In this document: one piece after another, positions 32,608 to 37,450 of the stretch
Layout of the letters: every line of letters begins with the position of its first letter
How positions within the stretch are numbered: position 1 is the first letter of the stretch
Assembly: GCA_903900975.1 (NCBI GenBank)
Contig: CAIUPE010000088.1
Location: forward strand, 1-37,450
Length of the DNA stretch: 37,450 nt
Direction: 5' to 3'
DNA from: an uncultured Hyphomicrobiales bacterium
Lineage (GTDB): Bacteria > Pseudomonadota > Alphaproteobacteria > Rhizobiales > Beijerinckiaceae
The notes under the pieces: model-generated
Told to the model about the DNA's origin: nothing
The model's database searches: none
What the model saw: only the letters and a program-made list of their open reading frames with translations
Position numbers and translations under genes: made by a program

Positions 32608-32665
32608 TAGGGGCATCCTTCAACAAAGCCTTGACCCAAGATCAACCGTCAGTCTTGCTTTCCGG

Positions 32666-35185
32666 ATGAGCCGTCTGCCAAAATTGCCCAGTGTTACTTT
32701 GCCTCAGCCCTTCACCGACTGGTTCGCCTCGCGCGGTTGGCAGCCCCGCGCGCATCAATTAGAGTTACTCGATAAAGCCAGCCAAGGCCGCTCCGCACTG
32801 CTGGTTGCGCCAACCGGCGCGGGTAAAACGCTAGCGGGCTTTTTGCCCAGTCTCGTTGACCTCGCCTCGCTCTCCCCCAACGCCCTCAAAAAACGCGGCC
32901 TCCACACGCTCTATATCTCACCGCTCAAAGCACTAGCGGTTGATATTGCACGCAACCTCGAAACGCCTGTTTCCGAAATGGGCCTGCCCTTCACCATCGA
33001 AACCCGCACAGGCGACACGCCCGCCCATAAGCGTGCGCGGCAGGCTGAGCGTCCGCCGCATATCTTGCTGACAACGCCCGAACAGCTCGCGCTTCTTCTC
33101 GCCCATCGCAAAGCGGGCGAGCTTTTTGGCGGGCTCAAAACCATTATTCTGGATGAGCTCCACGCGTTGGTTACCTCCAAACGCGGCGATCTTTTATCGC
33201 TTGATCTCGCCCGCCTTCATCGCTTGGCCCCAGACTGTGTCGCAATCGGACTATCCGCCACTGTACGTGAGCCCGAAGCCTTGCAGCGTTATCTCGTGCC
33301 GCAAGAAGCAGGCGAAACCCGGCTAGCCGATCTCGTCACCGTTGCGGGCGAAGCCAAGGCCAAAATCGGCATTTTAAAAAGTGCCAACCGCTTGCCGCTC
33401 GCGGGCCACACCGCGCTGGCGTCAATGCCGGAAATCTATAACGCGATTGCCGCCCATCACATGACGCTGGTTTTCGTCAATACCCGGATGCAGGCAGAAT
33501 TTGTGTTCCAAGAACTTTGGAAACTGAATGAAGCCTCGCTTCCCATCGCACTTCACCACGGCTCGCTTGATGTCGGCCAGCGCCGCAAGGTTGAGGCGGC
33601 GATGGTGTCGGGCACCCTTAAAGCCATTGTCTGCACCGCCACGCTCGATCTCGGTATTGATTGGGGCGATGTCGATCTGGTGATCAACGTCGGCGCCCCC
33701 AAAGGTGCGAGCCGTTTGATGCAGCGGATCGGGCGTTCCAACCATCGGCTGGATGAACCGTCCGAAGCGCTACTTGTTCCCGCCAACCGGTTCGAGGCGA
33801 TGGAATGCCAAGCAGCTTTAGGCGCGGTGGAAGCGGCCGCCCAAGACACGCCCGACCCGCGCATTGGCGCGTTGGATGTGCTTGCCCAGCATGTGCTCGG
33901 CATGGCGTGCGCCGATGGTTTTATTGCTGATGAGCTTTTCCGCGAGGTCTGCTCGGCCACACCCTATGCCGATCTCACCCGTGAGGATTTTAACGCGGTG
34001 CTCGATTTTGCCGCCACCGGAGGCTATTCGCTGCGCGCCTATGAGCATTTTGCCAAGATTAAGCGCGGCAAAGACGGCGTATGGCGCATCGCAACCCCGC
34101 GCGCGGCCCAGCAATACCGCATGAATATAGGCACGATTGTTGAGGCCACCATGCTCAAAGTGCGCTTGGGCCGTATGACGAAAGCGGGAACGCCTGCGCG
34201 CGGCGGGCGTGTACTCGGCGAGGTCGAGGATTATTTCGCCGAAGGGCTTGTGCTGGGCGATACCTTCATTTTCGCAGGTGAAGTACTACGCTTTGAGGGT
34301 CTTGTCGGCAGCGAAGTGATGGTTGCCCGCGCTTCCCACAGCGTCGATCCTAAAATCCCGGCCTATGCGGGTGGCAAATTTCCGCTTTCCACCTTTTTGG
34401 CCGAACGCGTCCGTTTGATGTTGGCCGATCCGAAAAGCTGGAAGAGTTTACCCTCTGAGGTCAGCGAATGGCTCGCATGGCAGCGCGATAAATCCGTGCT
34501 GCCCTTAGCCGATGAATTGCTGGTCGAAACCTTCCCCAGCGGAGACCGCCATTATCTCGTGCTCTATCCGTTTGAAGGGCGTTTGGCGCATCAAACCTTG
34601 GGCGTCTTGCTCACCAAACGGCTTGAACGCGCAAGGCTGAAACCTTTGGGCTTTGTCTGCAATGATTACGGCGTATCGATCTGGGCCATGGGGGATATTG
34701 GCGCAGCCTTACGCGAGGGCGAACTCCGGCTCGACACGCTTTTATCCGAAGATATGCTTGGCGATGATCTGGAGGAATGGCTGAACGACAGCTCGATCAT
34801 GAAGCGCGCCTTTCGCCATTGCGCTGTTATTTCCGGCCTCATCGAGCGGCGACATCCGGGGCAGGAGAAAACCGGCAAACAGGTCACTATTTCCACTGAT
34901 CTGGTCTATGAAGTTCTCCGCCGTCACGAGCCCGATCATATCCTGCTTAAAGCCGCCCGGATGGATGCGGCACTTGGGCTTTTGGATCTGAAGCGGTTGG
35001 GCGACATGCTCACACGCATTCGTGGCCATGTCGTTCTTAAACCGCTGGATCGGATATCGCCCTTAGCGGTAGCGGTATTGCTCGAAATCGGGCGGGAATC
35101 GGTTTACGGAGAAGCCGCCGAAAGCGTGTTGGCGGAAGCTGAACACGCCTTGCTTGCTCAAGCCTTGGAACCCTCCGGATCATGA
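32666..35185 (+). CDS. Lhr-type DEXH helicase (ligase-associated DNA damage response family)
   Basis: The 839-residue superfamily 2 helicase carries motif I APTGAGKTLAG, motif Ia SPLKALAVDIARNL, motif II DELH (in ILDELHAL), motif III GLSATV and motif VI MQRIGRSNHR. Beyond the helicase core lie the winged-helix and Lhr C-terminal parts, including EDYFAEGLVLGDTFIFAG and the DLKRLGDMLTRIRGH region. Its size and the overlapping PdeM gene place it in the short Lhr branch (TIGR04121 type) that usually sits with an ATP-dependent DNA ligase and a metallo-beta-lactamase exonuclease. It should translocate on single-stranded DNA and take part in repair. The ATG is followed four bases before its stop by the start of pdeM. 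Confidence 0.93.
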   Translation: MSRLPKLPSVTLPQPFTDWFASRGWQPRAHQLELLDKASQGRSALLVAPTGAGKTLAGFLPSLVDLASLSPNALKKRGLHTLYISPLKALAVDIARNLETPVSEMGLPFTIETRTGDTPAHKRARQAERPPHILLTTPEQLALLLAHRKAGELFGGLKTIILDELHALVTSKRGDLLSLDLARLHRLAPDCVAIGLSATVREPEALQRYLVPQEAGETRLADLVTVAGEAKAKIGILKSANRLPLAGHTALASMPEIYNAIAAHHMTLVFVNTRMQAEFVFQELWKLNEASLPIALHHGSLDVGQRRKVEAAMVSGTLKAIVCTATLDLGIDWGDVDLVINVGAPKGASRLMQRIGRSNHRLDEPSEALLVPANRFEAMECQAALGAVEAAAQDTPDPRIGALDVLAQHVLGMACADGFIADELFREVCSATPYADLTREDFNAVLDFAATGGYSLRAYEHFAKIKRGKDGVWRIATPRAAQQYRMNIGTIVEATMLKVRLGRMTKAGTPARGGRVLGEVEDYFAEGLVLGDTFIFAGEVLRFEGLVGSEVMVARASHSVDPKIPAYAGGKFPLSTFLAERVRLMLADPKSWKSLPSEVSEWLAWQRDKSVLPLADELLVETFPSGDRHYLVLYPFEGRLAHQTLGVLLTKRLERARLKPLGFVCNDYGVSIWAMGDIGAALREGELRLDTLLSEDMLGDDLEEWLNDSSIMKRAFRHCAVISGLIERRHPGQEKTGKQVTISTDLVYEVLRRHEPDHILLKAARMDAALGLLDLKRLGDMLTRIRGHVVLKPLDRISPLAVAVLLEIGRESVYGEAAESVLAEAEHALLAQALEPSGS

Positions 35186-35883
35186 CTACGCTTGAAGTGC
35201 CTGTGCTTTCGGAGTTCGGCTTAGGCGATCTGATCTGCATCCCCGATCCTTCGGGGGCATTATGGATCCCATCCGAACAGCTTCTGGTAGTCGCCGATCT
35301 GCATTTCGAAAAAGGCTCGGCTTTTGCCCGTCGCGGATCGTTTTTACCGCCTTATGATTCGCGCGAAACGCTGGCGAGGCTCGCAAGGCTAACAACGCGG
35401 CTAAAGCCCAAAACCATCCTCGCTTTGGGTGATACTTGGCATGATGGTGGCGGCAATGATCGGATGGATCGCGACGATGCGGAAGCCTTCGCTCAATTGC
35501 GGCACGGCGTTGATTGGATTTTTATTACTGGCAATCACGATCCTGAACCGCCGCGCGATTTGGGTGCGACGGTTGCCGACGCGTTCACGCTCAAGGGTGT
35601 TACTTTTCGCCATGAACCCGATGTACTCGCCAGGCTACCTGAAATTGCGGGCCATTTGCATCCGGCAGCAAAGGTAAAAGGGAGAGGCCGAGCTGTACGT
35701 CGCAAATGTTTTATAGCAAATGAGGCGCGCTGCATCTTGCCCGCCTTCGGCTCGTATGCGGGCGGACTAAACGTGCTTGATGAGGCTTTTCGCCCACTGT
35801 TCCAACGCGGGAACTTTACAACCCATGTATTAGGGGCGGATCGGGCTTATGCCGTTGGTCCAGCGCTGCTTTTGCCCGATTGA
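35182..35883 (+). CDS. pdeM: Ligase-associated DNA damage response phosphoesterase PdeM
   Basis: The 233-residue calcineurin-like metallophosphoesterase has the full motif set: VADLHFEKG, LGDTWHDGG, TGNHD, then GHLHP. This combination is the hallmark of PdeM (TIGR04123), which acts on DNA termini and repair intermediates in concert with LigB-type ligase, the Lhr helicase and an exonuclease. It overlaps the helicase gene by four bases, so the two are translationally coupled. No ligase or exonuclease gene is seen downstream (next genes are on the other strand) or upstream (mmsA). Confidence 0.92.
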   Translation: MTTLEVPVLSEFGLGDLICIPDPSGALWIPSEQLLVVADLHFEKGSAFARRGSFLPPYDSRETLARLARLTTRLKPKTILALGDTWHDGGGNDRMDRDDAEAFAQLRHGVDWIFITGNHDPEPPRDLGATVADAFTLKGVTFRHEPDVLARLPEIAGHLHPAAKVKGRGRAVRRKCFIANEARCILPAFGSYAGGLNVLDEAFRPLFQRGNFTTHVLGADRAYAVGPALLLPD

Positions 35884-35884
35884 G

Positions 35885-36352
35885 TTAAGACTGGAACAGC
35901 AAAGCCGACAGAAGGCTTAGCGTCGCTATCGTTGTGAGCACGACACGCAGCTTTCCATACCATCGCGGGGCCTTGCCCGAAAGCACCATACCGACGTCAG
36001 AGACACCAAGCGCCAGTGTGACGCCCACCAGCATCATCAAATCATAGGGACGCGGCGTCGCCAGCGCGAGCCAGGCGACAAGCGACGGAAGGACCGAAAC
36101 CAATAATTCACGGGTCTGCCCTTCGGCCATCATGAGAGCATTGCCCCATCGGACTCCGCCGAGAAACGAGGCGATCAGGGCGGCATAGGTAACCAATGCC
36201 ATATGAAATCCGCGCGAACCCAAGCCACCTAAATCGGGGGCAAGAATCAGGGTCATCGCCAGTCCGATAAAGGGAACAAGCCCCGCTAAACCCAGCAGGA
36301 GTGCTGCGCGAGGCATAGAATGCGGAGTGGTGAGTTCAGAGCGATTGGTCAT
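35885..36352 (-). CDS. DUF3429 family membrane protein
   Basis: The 155-residue protein has about five hydrophobic segments and matches DUF3429, including LGLAGLVPFIGLA, the block YAALIASFLGGVRWG, SVLPSLVAWLALATP and a final LRVVLTTIATLSLL. Family members are small alphaproteobacterial inner-membrane proteins without a proven function. The ATG at 36352 is chosen over a TTG at 36388 that overlaps the previous gene. It lies 32 bases after the TauE/SafE permease gene and is probably cotranscribed with it. It is convergent with pdeM. Confidence 0.8.
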   Translation of the reverse strand: MTNRSELTTPHSMPRAALLLGLAGLVPFIGLAMTLILAPDLGGLGSRGFHMALVTYAALIASFLGGVRWGNALMMAEGQTRELLVSVLPSLVAWLALATPRPYDLMMLVGVTLALGVSDVGMVLSGKAPRWYGKLRVVLTTIATLSLLSALLFQS

Positions 36353-36384
36353 GCATATAGGATTGCCGGAGCCACCCTGAAAAA

Positions 36385-37446
36385 TCAATCCCGATCAAAT
36401 AATCGGGCGCCCATATAGCCGCAGGTTAACGCGATCACGACGGTTGAAAGTCCATATATCATGCCGTTTTGGTCGGCCTGAACCGCAATCCAACCTTCCC
36501 AGGCAGGCAGCGCCGCGAGCGAAATTTTGGCTACTTGGCCTGCCTCGGCATGGGTCAGCACCGCATTGATCAGAGAATACAGAAAGCGCGCCGCAACCAA
36601 CAAAATCAGCAGTGCGAGGGCCAGCCGGAATTGTACACCCTTGATGTATCGTCCGGCCTGTGTGCCAAGATGCGCGCCAAATACGCCACCTAAAATCAAT
36701 GGTAGGGCTAAGACGACATCGATGGCGTGATTGAAGACCGCATGTAGCAAAGTAGCCGCAACCATCGTGATCAAAATCTGCACTTGCGAGGCGGCAACCG
36801 CCGACCGGATCGGCAACCCGAACAGATAAATCAGCGCAGGGACAAACATAAAACCACCACCGACACCCAGCACTGTGCCGATTATCCCGATCAACAGGGA
36901 TACCACAATCAGGGGCACAAGGCTGATGATGACACCCAAGCGTGGAAATTCACGCCGCATTCTCATGGTTTTCAGCCAACGCTGAACGGCGTTTTCGGCT
37001 GGTGCTGCAAGGCTATCGGCCTGTCCGGTTTGAAGCGCTGTGAGGCTTTCTTTCAGCATCAATCCGCCGACCGTGCCGAGTAAAATCACATAGGCAGTGC
37101 CGATCACTGCATCGAGCCGCCCTACTTTGCTTAAAAGATTGAAGATGCCAATGCCGATGACCGTACCTGTCAAAGCGCCAGCAATCAAATAGAGCGAGAG
37201 TTTGGGATCAATGGTTCTTTGGCGGGACGCAACGGCGGCGCTGAAGGTTGCCGAAGCCACCAATTGAGCCGACCCGGTTGCCACCGCAATTGCTGGGGGA
37301 ACGCCGAGAAAGATCAAGATGGGGGTCATCAAGAACCCGCCTCCGATCCCGAAAAGGCCAGAGACAAATCCAATCAGCAGGCCAACACCCGCAACCGCAC
37401 CTAGATTGATCCAGACACCGGCAACGGGGAGAATAAGGTCCAACAT
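36385..37446 (-). CDS. TSUP (TauE/SafE) family permease
   Basis: The 353-residue protein has eight or nine hydrophobic helices in two homologous halves. Each half has the family's GIGGGF/GVGGGF motif: LFGIGGGFLMTPILIFLGVP and GTVLGVGGGFMFVPALIYLFG. A hydrophilic loop of about 40 residues (TGQADSLAAPAENAVQR) joins the halves, and one or two further helices follow at the end. TSUP permeases export or import sulfite, sulfoacetate or related organosulfur anions, and the substrate here cannot be told. The ATG at 37446 is four bases from the window edge, so a longer start cannot be excluded. Confidence 0.88.
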   Translation of the reverse strand: MLDLILPVAGVWINLGAVAGVGLLIGFVSGLFGIGGGFLMTPILIFLGVPPAIAVATGSAQLVASATFSAAVASRQRTIDPKLSLYLIAGALTGTVIGIGIFNLLSKVGRLDAVIGTAYVILLGTVGGLMLKESLTALQTGQADSLAAPAENAVQRWLKTMRMRREFPRLGVIISLVPLIVVSLLIGIIGTVLGVGGGFMFVPALIYLFGLPIRSAVAASQVQILITMVAATLLHAVFNHAIDVVLALPLILGGVFGAHLGTQAGRYIKGVQFRLALALLILLVAARFLYSLINAVLTHAEAGQVAKISLAALPAWEGWIAVQADQNGMIYGLSTVVIALTCGYMGARLFDRD

Positions 37447-37450
37447 GAAA

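Noticed and set aside
1-37450. Search for CRISPR arrays, tRNA or rRNA genes, insertion sequences and integrases
   Set aside because: No regularly spaced direct repeats, cloverleaf-like genes, ribosomal RNA segments or transposase/integrase motifs were noticed while reading both strands. This was by eye, so a tRNA scan would be the decisive check.

Overview
The window looks like chromosomal DNA of an alphaproteobacterium, probably Hyphomicrobiales/Rhizobiales or a close relative. The main pointers are a MucR/Ros-type regulator, a full ccoNOQP-ccoGHIS cbb3-oxidase locus preceded by an FnrL-type regulator, a RutR-controlled reductive pyrimidine pathway, and alphaproteobacterial-style single-gene neighbours (TspO, DUF2878, DUF3429, Lhr-PdeM). 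No rRNA, tRNA, phage, IS element or CRISPR array was seen.

Layout. (1) 1-1552: two SpoA/FliN-like genes on the minus strand flank a plus-strand mucR. The first runs off the window and the second looks internally deleted. A small lysine-tailed secreted protein follows. (2) 1762-2860: TspO and a DUF2938 membrane protein. (3) 2935-10250: a minus-strand operon for pyrimidine uptake and degradation (N-carbamoyl hydrolase, dihydropyrimidinase, ABC ATPase, two permeases, NMT1/THI5-type binding protein) diverges from rutR, with a RutR-type palindrome between them. (4) 10253-11326: DUF2878 and a secreted protein of unknown function. (5) 11405-14065: preA-preT, the NAD-dependent dihydropyrimidine dehydrogenase, with its own RutR-type palindrome. 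(6) 14153-24721: a small DMT-type permease, then the cbb3 block read leftward from fnr through ccoN, O, Q, P, G, H, I and S to an MFS gene carrying the CcoA copper-importer signature. A perfect FNR/FixK box lies upstream of ccoN. (7) 24988-28794: PEP carboxylase, a palindromic repeat and a lone iolB. (8) 28888-30042: two toxin-antitoxin modules, BrnTA with a frameshifted brnT and DinJ-YafQ, each with a palindromic operator candidate. (9) 30061-32554: a LysR regulator divergent from mmsA. (10) 32666-35883: an Lhr-type helicase overlapping the PdeM phosphoesterase gene. (11) 35885-37446: DUF3429 and a TauE/SafE permease.

How it fits together. Uracil or thymine would be imported by the ABC system, reduced by PreTA, opened by the dihydropyrimidinase and decarbamoylated to beta-alanine or beta-aminoisobutyrate. 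After a transamination not encoded here, MmsA can turn the resulting semialdehydes into acyl-CoA. The same enzyme also closes the inositol pathway to which IolB belongs. The oxidase block contains structural genes, assembly genes, copper export (CcoI), a cupric-reductase candidate (CcoG), copper import (CcoA-like) and the oxygen-sensing regulator.

I did not find a wholly new multi-gene system. The observations most worth follow-up are the CcoA motifs in the ccoS-linked MFS gene, the loss of CxxC in CcoI, a MucR whose zinc ligands are incomplete, the decayed FliN-like paralogue, the frameshifted brnT and the two-site RutR regulon coupled to a THI5-type transporter.
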